Shown here one piece after another: positions 56,609 through 64,000 of a stretch of DNA of 64,000 nt (the first letter of the stretch is position 1; every line of letters starts with the position of its first letter). The notes beneath the pieces were generated by a model. It had not been told where the DNA came from and made no database searches. It saw only the letters and a list, made by a program, of their open reading frames with translations. A program made the position numbers and the translations under genes. The stretch spans positions 248,001 to 312,000 of the forward strand of contig NZ_JOEE01000003.1 of assembly GCF_000720925.1 (NCBI RefSeq), read 5' to 3'. The stretch is from Phycicoccus jejuensis (GTDB lineage: Bacteria; Actinomycetota; Actinomycetes; Actinomycetales; Dermatophilaceae).

Positions 56609-57329
56609 CCGGGGGGACGAGCCGCTGCTGGTGCGCGTAGACGGCCGCCTCGACCCGCGAGTGCAGGTGCAGCTTCTCGAGGATGCTGCGGACGTGGTTC
56701 TTCACCGTGTTCTCGGCGATGCCCAGCGCCTCGGCGACCTCGCGGTTGACCATCCCCCGGGCCACGTGGCGCAGCACCTCGACCTCGCGGTCGGTGAGGG
56801 TCGTCGGCTCGGGGCCCTCCGGCGGCGCGTCGGCCTGGCTGAGCCGGCTGAACTCCTGGAGCAGCGTCGCGGCCATCCCCGGCGGGATGATCGCCTGCCC
56901 GTCGTGGACCCGACGGATGGCGTCGGCGACCTCCTCGCCGGGCAGGTCCTTGAGGAGGTAGCCGCTGGCGCCGGCCTTGATCGCCTCGAAGAGGTCCTCC
57001 TCGTCGTCGCTCATCGTCAGCATGAGGATGCGGATGCGCGGGTCGGCGGCATGGAGGCGAGCGGTCGCCTCGATGCCGCCGACCACGGGCATCCGCACGT
57101 CCATGAGGACGACGTCGGGGTGCAGGCGGGCGCAGAGCTCGACGACCTCGCTGCCGTTGCTCGCCTGTCCGACCACGGTGGCCGCCCCGTCGAGCTCGAC
57201 GACGATCGCCATGCCCTGCCGGTAGAGCGCGTGGTCGTCGGCGATGACGACGCGGACGGGGCCGGAGGGCAGGCCGGAGACCTCGTCGGTCCCGTGCGCC
57301 TCTGGCACCCCACTCACCTCGTCCGTCAC
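56601..57329 (-). CDS. NarL/LuxR-family response regulator
   Basis: 242 aa from GTG 57329. Receiver domain at 25-145: acidic pair D31-D32, phosphoacceptor D77 in VLMDVRMP, K near 130 in GYLLKDLP. The LuxR HTH is at about 175-235 (LTDREVEVLRHVARGMVNRE, ALGIAENTVKNHVRSILEKL). The N-terminal 24 residues carry TDEVSG twice. It resembles degradation/antibiotic response regulators whose kinase is membrane-bound. No kinase is adjacent, though a membrane sensor begins at 63.3 kb. Confidence 0.92.
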   Translation of the reverse strand: MTDEVSGVPEAHGTDEVSGLPSGPVRVVIADDHALYRQGMAIVVELDGAATVVGQASNGSEVVELCARLHPDVVLMDVRMPVVGGIEATARLHAADPRIRILMLTMSDDEEDLFEAIKAGASGYLLKDLPGEEVADAIRRVHDGQAIIPPGMAATLLQEFSRLSQADAPPEGPEPTTLTDREVEVLRHVARGMVNREVAEALGIAENTVKNHVRSILEKLHLHSRVEAAVYAHQQRLVPPDA

Positions 57330-57385
57330 ATCGTCATCGTGTCAGGTCCGCGGGCCGCCGTGCGGCCCCCACGCGCGGGAAGCCG

Positions 57386-58012
57386 CTACGACGCGGCCTC
57401 CTGGACCTCGCCGTCCGCCTCGAGGTCGAGGTGGAGGACGCCGTAGGACCAGCCGCGGCGCCGGTAGACGACGCTCGCGCGGTCGGTCTCGACGTCGTGG
57501 AAGAGGTAGAAGTCGTGGCCGACCGCCTCCATCTGGGCGAGCGCGTCGGTCAGGGTCATCGGCGTCGAGCGGTGCACCTTCTCGCGCACCTCGATCGGCG
57601 AGTCGCCGAACGGGTCGTCGGGCTGCTCCTCGCCCTCGGCCGGCGGGGCGTCCGGGGTCTGGATGCGGGAGGTCGCCATCGCGACGGACTCGGGCGTGCG
57701 ACGGCCGCGGTGCACCCGCTTGCGGTCGCTCTGCCGCCTGAGGCGTTCCATGAGCTTGTCGATCACCACGTCGAGGGCCGCGTACTTGTCGTCGGCGCAC
57801 GCCTCCGCGCGCACGACCGGGCCCTTCGCGTAGCAGGTGACCTCCACCCGGTCGCAGGCCTTCGCCTGGGAGCGGTTGGCCTCATGACTGACCATGACCT
57901 CGACCCGCCGGGTGCGTGGGGCGAGCTGGGTGATCTTGGCCAGCTTCTCCTCGATGTGGTCCCGGAATCGGTCGGAGACGGTCAGGTGCCGTCCGGTGAC
58001 GACGATGTCCAC
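57386..58012 (-). CDS. hpf: Long-form ribosome hibernation promoting factor HPF
   Basis: 208 aa from GTG 58012, chosen for the GGAGG at short distance before it. The N-terminal S30AE domain occupies about 1-100 (VDIVVTGRHLTVSDRFRDHI, LAKITQLAPRTRRVEVMVSH). A linker of about 50 residues leads to the C-terminal dimerisation domain (TPMTLTDALAQMEAVGHDFY, VVYRRRGWSYGVLHLDLEAD). Long HPF makes 100S ribosome dimers in stationary phase. A -10 TAGCGT is at 58102-58097. Confidence 0.96.
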   Translation of the reverse strand: MDIVVTGRHLTVSDRFRDHIEEKLAKITQLAPRTRRVEVMVSHEANRSQAKACDRVEVTCYAKGPVVRAEACADDKYAALDVVIDKLMERLRRQSDRKRVHRGRRTPESVAMATSRIQTPDAPPAEGEEQPDDPFGDSPIEVREKVHRSTPMTLTDALAQMEAVGHDFYLFHDVETDRASVVYRRRGWSYGVLHLDLEADGEVQEAAS

Positions 58013-58096
58013 GTGGTCCTCCTCGTGCTCGATGGTGTGGGGGCCGAACACTCAGCGACAGGGGCACCACCTCCGGAACACGGGGTCCATGCACAG

Positions 58097-58102
58097 ACGC
58101 TA
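58097..58102 (-). promoter_or_regulatory. Candidate -10 of the hpf promoter
   Basis: TAGCGT on the minus strand, placing the start of hpf mRNA near 58090 and a leader of roughly 75 nt. It lies downstream of the comF terminator. Confidence 0.4.
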
Positions 58103-58126
58103 GCCGTCCCCGAGGGGCCTCACAAC

Positions 58127-58153
58127 CACGACGGGAGAACCCGTCCCGTCGTG
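58127..58153 (-). terminator. Hairpin terminator of comF
   Basis: 10-bp stem CACGACGGGA (58127-58136) with TCCCGTCGTG (58144-58153) and a 7-nt loop, directly after the comF stop codon at 58158. Confidence 0.7.
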
Positions 58154-58157
58154 CTCG

Positions 58158-58931
58158 TCACGCGGACACCCTCGCCCCGGACCTCGTCGACGGCGTCGCC
58201 CCGACGACGGCCGCCACGACGTGGACCGCGCCCGCCACCCGCAGCGCCCGGGCCGCCTCGGCGAGCGTGGCCCCGGTCGTCACGACGTCGTCGACGAGCA
58301 GGCAGACCGCCCGCTCGACGAGCCGCAGGTCAGCGGGCCGCACGGCCATCGACCCCGCGAGGTTCGCCGCCCGGGCCGCCCGGCCGAGGGCGGTCTGGTC
58401 GGCGACCGGTCGGGTGTGCCGCAGCACCGGTCGGCACGTGAGCGACGGGTCCCCGAGACGACGGGTGGCGGCGGCCCCGAGCGCCGCGACGGCGTCCTCG
58501 CCGCGTCGGCGCCCGGCACGGCGCGAGGTCGGGACCGGGACCACGAGCACCGGGCCGCGGCGCCACGCGTCCCGCAGGTCGGGGTCGGAGGCCAGGGCCC
58601 GGTGCATCGCCACCGCGAGGAGCCGCGCCAGCCCCGGTCGCAGGTCACCGCGCCCCGTGTCCTTGTGCGCCGTCACCACGGCCCGGACCGGGCCGGCGCA
58701 GACGGTGGCGGCCCACACCGGCGGGTCGACCCCCGGGACCGGGCCGTCGTCCACGGGCGGGACGCGCGCCGCCCGGCGGCAGGCGGGGCACCAGCGCTCC
58801 CCCTGGACCGAGCAGCCACCGCAGCGCACCGGCAGGACGAGGCCGACCGCGTCGCGGACACCGTCGCGCACCGCCCCCGGTAGGTCCGTCCACGCCGCCG
58901 CCGCGGCCGTCGCGTCATTGCGTCCGTGCAC
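58158..58931 (-). CDS. ComF-family phosphoribosyltransferase-like protein
   Basis: 257 aa from GTG 58931. Zinc-ribbon at the N-terminus (VRCGGCSVQGERWCPACRRA), then AHKDTGRGDLRPGLARLLAV, the region VLVVPVPTSRRAGRRRGEDA, and the PRPP loop VCLLVDDVVTTGATLAEAAR. ComF proteins take part in DNA uptake in naturally competent species. Start choice is moderately sure. Confidence 0.88.
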   Translation of the reverse strand: MHGRNDATAAAAAWTDLPGAVRDGVRDAVGLVLPVRCGGCSVQGERWCPACRRAARVPPVDDGPVPGVDPPVWAATVCAGPVRAVVTAHKDTGRGDLRPGLARLLAVAMHRALASDPDLRDAWRRGPVLVVPVPTSRRAGRRRGEDAVAALGAAATRRLGDPSLTCRPVLRHTRPVADQTALGRAARAANLAGSMAVRPADLRLVERAVCLLVDDVVTTGATLAEAARALRVAGAVHVVAAVVGATPSTRSGARVSA

Positions 58932-59062
58932 GCCAACACCCCCGCTCGCTCTGCGCCCACCGTGCCGCAGCGAGGGCGCACCCGTCCGGCCGTCGTGCCC
59001 GAGCCCGGTCGGTCCTGTGGACGACGACGGACGGCGTGCCCCGCTGTGGACGGCGCCGGAGG

Positions 59063-60820
59063 TCAGCCGGCCGGGGCTGCGAGGTCGGAGGCCTGCCCGC
59101 TGTCGACCCAGCGCAGGCCGGAGCGTGACAGCAGCCGGTTCTCGCGGGTGACGAGGTAGAGGTCGCGCTCGACGCCGACCGTCGCGACGGCGCGGGCCCC
59201 GGCGGCCTCGGGCAGCGGCGAGACCGACGCGTCGACGGACACGAGGACCGGACGGACCGCCGCCCCGCCCACGGACGCCACCGTGGCGACCTGCTGCGCG
59301 TCGACCCACGTCAGCCCGCTCGCCCGGGTGACCCAGATGCCGAGCCGCAGCGGGGCGGACAGCCGCTCGGGGCGCTGGCCCCCGCCCCGCACGACCCCGG
59401 CGAGGTCGAGCCGGACGTCGCGGCCGTCCGGCCGGGTGGACAGGACGACGACACGGTCGCCGTCCGCGGCGACCCGGGCCTCGACGACCCGCCGCCCCGC
59501 GAGCCACGACGCCTCGACGGGCTGGGCGCGGGCGGCCACGAGGTCCGCCGGGGACACCCGCGTGTCGACCGTGAACAGCCGAGCGTCCCCCGAGCCGACG
59601 GCGCCGGCCCAGAGGAAGCCGCGACGGTCGTACGCGGGGGCACCGACGTCGGCCCCGAAGGGCGGCACCTCGTAGCGGTTGGTGCCTCGCCAACGCGAGA
59701 GGCCGTCGCCCGACGGGTCGACCGCGGCGGTCTCGGCGCCGTCGGCCGAGAGGGCCAGTCGGGTGAAGTCGGCCGGGACGTCCGGGTAGGCGCTCGGGCC
59801 GGCGGCGGACCCCTTCTGACGGACGCTCCCGGTGGGGTCGAAGACGGCCACCGTCGAACCGCGGCGCACGACGGGCGCGGCGGTGGCGGTGTCGGACTCC
59901 GGCGGGAAGCCGATGCGCTCGAGGGAGGAGACCGGTCCCTCGACGCCGTCGAGGTCGACCGGGACCCCGTCGATCTGCAGGGTCACCGCGGTGACGGTCG
60001 GGTCCTGCGTCAGGGTCGTGAGGAACTGGGCCCAGATGTTCTCGCGGGTGGTCTCCCCCGGCGCGAGGCGGCTGGCGATGAGGTTGACCGACACCACGCC
60101 CGAGGCGTCGACCGACACGGCGTCACCGAGCAGCCGGGCCCCGGCCGGCACGGCGGTCGTCGCCGCCCCGAGAAGGTGGTCGGGGACGGGGGCGAGCTGG
60201 GCGTTGGCCAGCCGGGTGAGCAGGCGGTCCAGCGGGAACCACCGGACGTCGGGGACCGTGGCGCGGTGGCTCGCCGAGACGTAGTGCACGGCGAAGGGCT
60301 GGATCAGGCGGGGGACGTCGTCGGCGGCGATCCACCGCCCGAAGCCCTCGGGCATCCCGTCGATGCGCCACTGACCACCGACCGAGGTGAGCGAGAACCG
60401 GGCCGAGGCCGAGCTGCCCGGCCGGGCCGCCGTGTAGCGCCCGTCGGCGTCGACCGTCCCGGCCACGGGGGCGGTGACCTGGACGGTGGCCGGGTCGAGC
60501 AGGCGGGTCGTCGGGGACTCGTTCCCCGAGAGCAGGACGATCGTCTCGTCCGGCTGCCACCGCTCGGCCATCCGGGAGGTGAGGAACTTGCGCGCGTTGT
60601 CGTACTTGCCGTCGCTCGAGGCCCCCGCGCGCAGGAAGCCGCTGACGATGCCCTGCTGCGTCTCCCGGGCGTCCGGGCCGGGGTAGACGAGGCCGATCTG
60701 GGGGGCGATGGGCGCCGAGACGTCGAGCCCCGGCTGCACCGGGCCCCCGCCGCTCAGGCCGCTGCACCCGGTGAGGAGGAGCGCACCGAGCAGGGCCGCG
60801 AGGAGGCGCGACGGCCTCAC
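59063..60820 (-). CDS. lpqB: MtrAB-associated lipoprotein LpqB
   Basis: 585 aa from GTG 60820, overlapping the MtrB stop (GTGA). Signal peptide and lipobox LLLTGC with lipid-modified Cys19. GerMN-like region at about 200-320 (ETTRENIWAQFLTTLTQDPT, VTAVTLQIDGVPVDLDGVEG), then a beta-propeller-like C-terminal region (FTRLALSADGAETAAVDPSG). LpqB binds MtrB from outside and modulates signalling. Confidence 0.94.
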   Translation of the reverse strand: MRPSRLLAALLGALLLTGCSGLSGGGPVQPGLDVSAPIAPQIGLVYPGPDARETQQGIVSGFLRAGASSDGKYDNARKFLTSRMAERWQPDETIVLLSGNESPTTRLLDPATVQVTAPVAGTVDADGRYTAARPGSSASARFSLTSVGGQWRIDGMPEGFGRWIAADDVPRLIQPFAVHYVSASHRATVPDVRWFPLDRLLTRLANAQLAPVPDHLLGAATTAVPAGARLLGDAVSVDASGVVSVNLIASRLAPGETTRENIWAQFLTTLTQDPTVTAVTLQIDGVPVDLDGVEGPVSSLERIGFPPESDTATAAPVVRRGSTVAVFDPTGSVRQKGSAAGPSAYPDVPADFTRLALSADGAETAAVDPSGDGLSRWRGTNRYEVPPFGADVGAPAYDRRGFLWAGAVGSGDARLFTVDTRVSPADLVAARAQPVEASWLAGRRVVEARVAADGDRVVVLSTRPDGRDVRLDLAGVVRGGGQRPERLSAPLRLGIWVTRASGLTWVDAQQVATVASVGGAAVRPVLVSVDASVSPLPEAAGARAVATVGVERDLYLVTRENRLLSRSGLRWVDSGQASDLAAPAG

Positions 60821-62529
60821 GGCTGCTCGTCCCGGGGGCTGAGCGGCAGCGGGGAGGAGTGCAGGCTGGTGCCGGCCTGGGCGGGCAGCGTGAGGCGGAA
60901 GCGCGACCCCTCCCCCGGCTCGCCCCACGCCTGGAGCCAGCCGTTGTGCAGCCGTGCGTCCTCGAGCGAGATCGAGAGCCCGAGACCGGTGCCGCCCGTC
61001 GTGCGGGCGCGCGCGGGGTCGGCCCGCCAGAAGCGCGTGAAGACGTTGGCGGCGTCGCCCGGCCGCAGGCCCACGCCGTGGTCCTCGACGACGACGGCGA
61101 CGGCGTGGTCGTCGACCCCGATGCGGACCTCGACCGGCCGGCCCTCGCCGTGCTCGACCGCGTTGACGACGAGGTTGCGCAGGATGCGCTCGACCCGGCG
61201 CTCGTCGACCTCGGCCTCGGCCGGGCCGTCGGGTGCGACGACGGTGACGACGCTGCCGCGGCGCTCGGCCAGCGGCCGGGCCGCCTCGACGACCTTGGCG
61301 ACGGTGCCGCGCAGGTCGACCGGCTCCAGGTCGAGCACCGCGCCGCCGGCGTCGAACCGGCTGATCTCGAGCAGGTCGGCGAGCAGCGCCTCGAACCGGT
61401 CGAGCTCGCCGGCGAGCAGCTCGGCGGAGCGCGCGACCGGGGCCTCGAACTCGTCGCGCGAGCCGTGGAGGACGTCGACGGCCATCCGGATCGTCGTCAG
61501 CGGCGTGCGCAGCTCGTGCGAGACGTCGGAGACGAACCGCTGCTGGACGGCGGAGAGCCCCTCGAGCTGGCGGATCTGGCTCTGGAGGCTGTCGGCCATG
61601 TTGTTGAACGAGGTGGCGAGCAGCGCGAGGTCGTCCTCGCCGCGCGCGGGCATCCGCTCGTTGAGCCGGCCGGCGGACAGCCGCTGGGCGACCTGCCCGG
61701 CCCGCCGCACGGGGGTGACCACCTGGCGGGTGACGACCCAGGCGACGGCGCCGACGAGGAGGGTGAGGATGACGCCGGCGACGAGGAACGCGTTGCCGAT
61801 GAGGTCCATCGTCGCGACCTCCTGCTCCATCGGGAAGATGAAGTAGAGGTCGTAGAGGCCGGCGTTCTGGATCGTCACCACGCTGCCGACGACGACGGCC
61901 GGCACGTCACGGCCACCGAGCCGCAGCGTGCTCACCTGGGTGTGCTGCCGGCCGGGGTCGGCGGCGACGGCGGCACGCAGCTGCTGGCTCACGGCGTCGA
62001 TGCCGACCGCCCGGTTGCTGCGCGCCTCGACGAGCACGACGTCGCTGTCGTTGTTCGTGGACCGGTTCATCACGACGTAGCGGCTGGGGTCCGGCCCGGG
62101 GGCGCTGAGGATGCGCGTCATGATGTCGGTCGCCGAGCGGTTGAGCTCGTCGACGGACGCCGACGTCGAGGCGTTCCACTGCACCTGCGCTCGCGAGGTC
62201 AGCGACAGGGCCTCGTACTGCGAGTTGGTGATCCGGCTGCGCTCGAGCCCGGTCGCGATCTGCTCGTGGAGGACCGACCCCAGCACGCTGACGACGGCGA
62301 GGCCGAGCAGCATCGTCGTCGCGACGACCCGCAGGCGCAGTGACTGCCGCCAGCGTCGGCGCAGCCCGCGCAGGCGTCGTCCGGCGCCCGACCAGAGCCT
62401 CCGCAGCAGGACGAGCGCGGGTCGCTCGCGCGGGAGTGCGGGTGCCGCGGCCGGGCCGACGACGACCCCACGGAGCGGCTCGCGGGCCGACGCGTCCCGA
62501 CCCACGCCGACGTCGGCGGCCCCGGGCAC
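60817..62529 (-). CDS. mtrB: Sensor histidine kinase MtrB
   Basis: 570 aa from GTG 62529. TM1 near residues 65-90 (RVVATTMLLGLAVVSVLGSV), an extracytoplasmic domain about 90-240, and TM2 near 250-275 (LIGNAFLVAGVILTLLVGAV). HAMP, HisKA with phospho-His H338 in FVSDVSHELRTPLTTIRMAV, and HATPase (RILRNLVVNAVEHGEGRPVE, GTGLGLSISLEDA). Partner of MtrA in cell-wall and division control. Coupled to lpqB. Confidence 0.96.
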   Translation of the reverse strand: MPGAADVGVGRDASAREPLRGVVVGPAAAPALPRERPALVLLRRLWSGAGRRLRGLRRRWRQSLRLRVVATTMLLGLAVVSVLGSVLHEQIATGLERSRITNSQYEALSLTSRAQVQWNASTSASVDELNRSATDIMTRILSAPGPDPSRYVVMNRSTNNDSDVVLVEARSNRAVGIDAVSQQLRAAVAADPGRQHTQVSTLRLGGRDVPAVVVGSVVTIQNAGLYDLYFIFPMEQEVATMDLIGNAFLVAGVILTLLVGAVAWVVTRQVVTPVRRAGQVAQRLSAGRLNERMPARGEDDLALLATSFNNMADSLQSQIRQLEGLSAVQQRFVSDVSHELRTPLTTIRMAVDVLHGSRDEFEAPVARSAELLAGELDRFEALLADLLEISRFDAGGAVLDLEPVDLRGTVAKVVEAARPLAERRGSVVTVVAPDGPAEAEVDERRVERILRNLVVNAVEHGEGRPVEVRIGVDDHAVAVVVEDHGVGLRPGDAANVFTRFWRADPARARTTGGTGLGLSISLEDARLHNGWLQAWGEPGEGSRFRLTLPAQAGTSLHSSPLPLSPRDEQP

Positions 62530-62531
62530 CG

Positions 62532-63209
62532 TCAGGCCCGGCCGGCCTTGTAGCCGACGCCGCGGACCGTCACGACGATCTCGGGGTGCTCGGGGTCGTG
62601 CTCGATCTTGCTGCGCAGCCGCTGCACGTGGACGTTGACGAGCCGGGTGTCACCGGCGTGGCGGTAGCCCCACACCTGCTCGAGGAGCACCTCGCGGGTG
62701 AAGACCTGCCACGGCTTGCGCGCGAGCGCGACGAGGAGGTCGAACTCGAGCGGGGTGAGCCCGAGCGGCCGGCCGTCGCGCACGACGGTGTGGCCGGCGA
62801 CGTCGATGACGAGGTCGCCGATCGTCAGGCGCTCGGGGGCCGGCTCGTCGCCCCGGCGCAGCCGGGCCTTGATGCGGGCGATGAGCTCCTGCGGCTTGAA
62901 CGGCTTGACGACGTAGTCGTCGGCCCCCGACTCCAGGCCGAGCACGACGTCGACCGTGTCGGTCTTGGCGGTGAGCATGACGATCGGGACGCCGGACTCG
63001 CCGCGGATCTGCCGGCAGACCTCGAGGCCGTCGGTGCCGGGGAGCATGACGTCGAGCAGGACGAGGTCGGGCCGGTACTGCCGGAACACCTCGAGGGCAC
63101 CGCCGCCCTCGGCGACGTGCTCCACCTCGAGCCCCTCGGCGCGCAGGACGATGCCGAGCATCTCCGCGAGCGCCAGGTCGTCGTCGACGACGAGCACACG
63201 ACCCTTCAC
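62532..63209 (-). CDS. mtrA: Response regulator MtrA
   Basis: 225 aa from GTG 63209; the upstream ATG 63251 would add 14 residues lacking in MtrA homologues. Receiver domain with D9-D11 acidic cluster, phosphoacceptor D53 in LVLLDVMLPG, and IVMLTAKTDTVDVVLGLESG, almost identical to mycobacterial MtrA. OmpR-type winged helix follows (TPLEFDLLVALARKPWQVFT, RLVNVHVQRLRSKIEHD). It regulates cell-wall hydrolase and replication genes in actinobacteria. The MtrB start follows 2 nt after its stop. Confidence 0.97.
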   Translation of the reverse strand: MKGRVLVVDDDLALAEMLGIVLRAEGLEVEHVAEGGGALEVFRQYRPDLVLLDVMLPGTDGLEVCRQIRGESGVPIVMLTAKTDTVDVVLGLESGADDYVVKPFKPQELIARIKARLRRGDEPAPERLTIGDLVIDVAGHTVVRDGRPLGLTPLEFDLLVALARKPWQVFTREVLLEQVWGYRHAGDTRLVNVHVQRLRSKIEHDPEHPEIVVTVRGVGYKAGRA

Positions 63210-63321
63210 CTGACGTCCCCGTCCTTCCCCGAGCGTTGACTCCGTCTCCATGATCACACAGGGCCCTGCGAGAACTCCGAATGACAGGAGGGATCGGCGT
63301 CGCGCCCGTACCCTGTGAACC

Positions 63322-64000
63322 GTGGTCCGCCTGTTCCGGCTGGCGCGCATCGACGCGTCCGCCACCATCCGCCTCGCGTTCGCGGTGCTCAGCATCTTCC
63401 TCGCCGTCTTGGCGGGGAAGATCGTCGAGCTCGCGCCGTGGCTCCTCGCGGTCCTCGCGCTCGACCTCGTCGTCACCGCGCTCGACCGCCTGCCCATCTC
63501 CCGGCAGGGCCTTCTCGACACCGTCGTCCTGACCCTCCTGTGCCTCTCGGCGGGTGCCGCGGGAGCGGGCTACGACGCTGCCGCGCAGTCGGGTTCGCTG
63601 CTCCTCCTCGTCCCGGCGTACCACGCGGGCACGCGCTTCGGACGGGTCGGCTACCTCGGCACCTGCGTCGTCGGCAGCGCGGTCTACCTGCTGACCTCGG
63701 TGGGCCACAACGACGACAAGGGCTTCCGCATCGGCCTCGTGGCCTGGGTCGCCGCGGCCCTCGTGCTCGGCGCGCTCGGCGCGTGGAACCAGCGCCTCGC
63801 CGTCGAGAACGACTCCGAGAGCGCGGACCCCGCGGCGCGCGAGGCCATCCAGCTCATCCAGCGCCTGCACGACCTCTCCGAGGAGATGGCGACCGGGCTC
63901 GACGCTCCGGCGGGCGCCACGCTCGCCCTCGACCTGCTCTCGGCCGAGGTCCCCTCCTCCCGCAGCGCCGTCCTCGTCGCCTCCGACTCCGAGCACCTCG
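63322..64000 (+). CDS. Membrane sensor protein, N-terminal part (runs off window)
   Basis: Frame open from GTG 63322 to the window edge (226 codons). Residues about 10-160 hold roughly six transmembrane helices, beginning IRLAFAVLSIFLAVLAGKIV. A cytosolic helix (REAIQLIQRLHDLSEEMATG) then leads into what looks like the start of a GAF domain (LDLLSAEVPSSRSAVLVAS). This fits a membrane GAF histidine kinase, but the catalytic part is outside. The -10 TACCCT (63309-63314) is 7 nt before the GTG. It might pair with the NarL-type regulator at 56.6 kb, which is only a guess. Confidence 0.65.
   Translation, partial: MVRLFRLARIDASATIRLAFAVLSIFLAVLAGKIVELAPWLLAVLALDLVVTALDRLPISRQGLLDTVVLTLLCLSAGAAGAGYDAAAQSGSLLLLVPAYHAGTRFGRVGYLGTCVVGSAVYLLTSVGHNDDKGFRIGLVAWVAAALVLGALGAWNQRLAVENDSESADPAAREAIQLIQRLHDLSEEMATGLDAPAGATLALDLLSAEVPSSRSAVLVASDSEHL

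Overview
The window is high-GC DNA with GTG/ATG starts, heavy translational coupling (ATGA/GTGA overlaps) and many apparently leaderless transcripts. Gene content and order point to an actinomycete, probably Micrococcales. The markers are WhiB1 next to a PdtaS-type kinase, MtrA-MtrB-LpqB-ComF-HPF-SecA in the same order as in Mycobacterium, large NAD-glutamate dehydrogenase, a tmRNA tag ADSKRTDFALAA, and FtsEX with SmpB and prfB. The species call is inference.

Layout. 1-9.8 kb: 5' part of a DEAD-box RNA helicase with a long Arg/Asp repeat tail, a VanZ-like protein coupled to an ACT-domain malic enzyme, a SIMPL/YgjV-like pair, tmRNA, a Pro/Thr-rich anchored protein, pyruvate carboxylase and a DinB-like protein. 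10-17.7 kb: CsbD, DUF2207 protein, SmpB, a coiled-coil M23 peptidase, FtsX, FtsE, a small conserved protein and release factor 2 (cell division plus ribosome rescue/termination). 17.8-20.6 kb: gluconate permease and kinase, divergent from a GntR-family regulator. 21-26 kb: a nonapeptide-repeat protein and a Tad/Flp pilus operon (TadA, TadB, TadC, a small membrane protein, two TadE-like proteins and a TadG-like protein). 26.1-30.2 kb: a 1353-aa FHA-FtsK ATPase resembling type VII secretion EccC, divergent from the pilus operon. 30.3-33.5 kb: HigBA toxin-antitoxin, WhiB1 and PdtaS.

33.5-42.6 kb: NAD-GDH with an unusually self-complementary leader, a PLP decarboxylase coupled to an M20 peptidase, and two small genes of which one looks WXG100-like. 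42.6-48.4 kb: intergenic palindromes, PruA, DUF6912, a WS/DGAT acyltransferase, and the remaining pilus genes (TadZ-like and CpaB-like), about 20 kb from the main Tad operon. 48.4-64 kb: an excisionase-type HTH protein, LysM protein, Rv3235-like protein, SecA, a tandem GNAT protein, YcaQ, a NarL-type response regulator, HPF, ComF, LpqB, MtrB, MtrA and the 5' end of a membrane sensor protein.

Themes. Central carbon and nitrogen anaplerosis is represented by pyruvate carboxylase, malic enzyme, NAD-GDH, PruA and gluconate uptake. The envelope and division machinery includes FtsEX with M23, MtrAB-LpqB and SecA. Stress and translation control includes tmRNA/SmpB, HPF, HigBA, WhiB1 and the helicase. 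Large palindromes recur at junctions between convergent genes. No insertion sequence, prophage, CRISPR array, rRNA or ordinary tRNA was seen.
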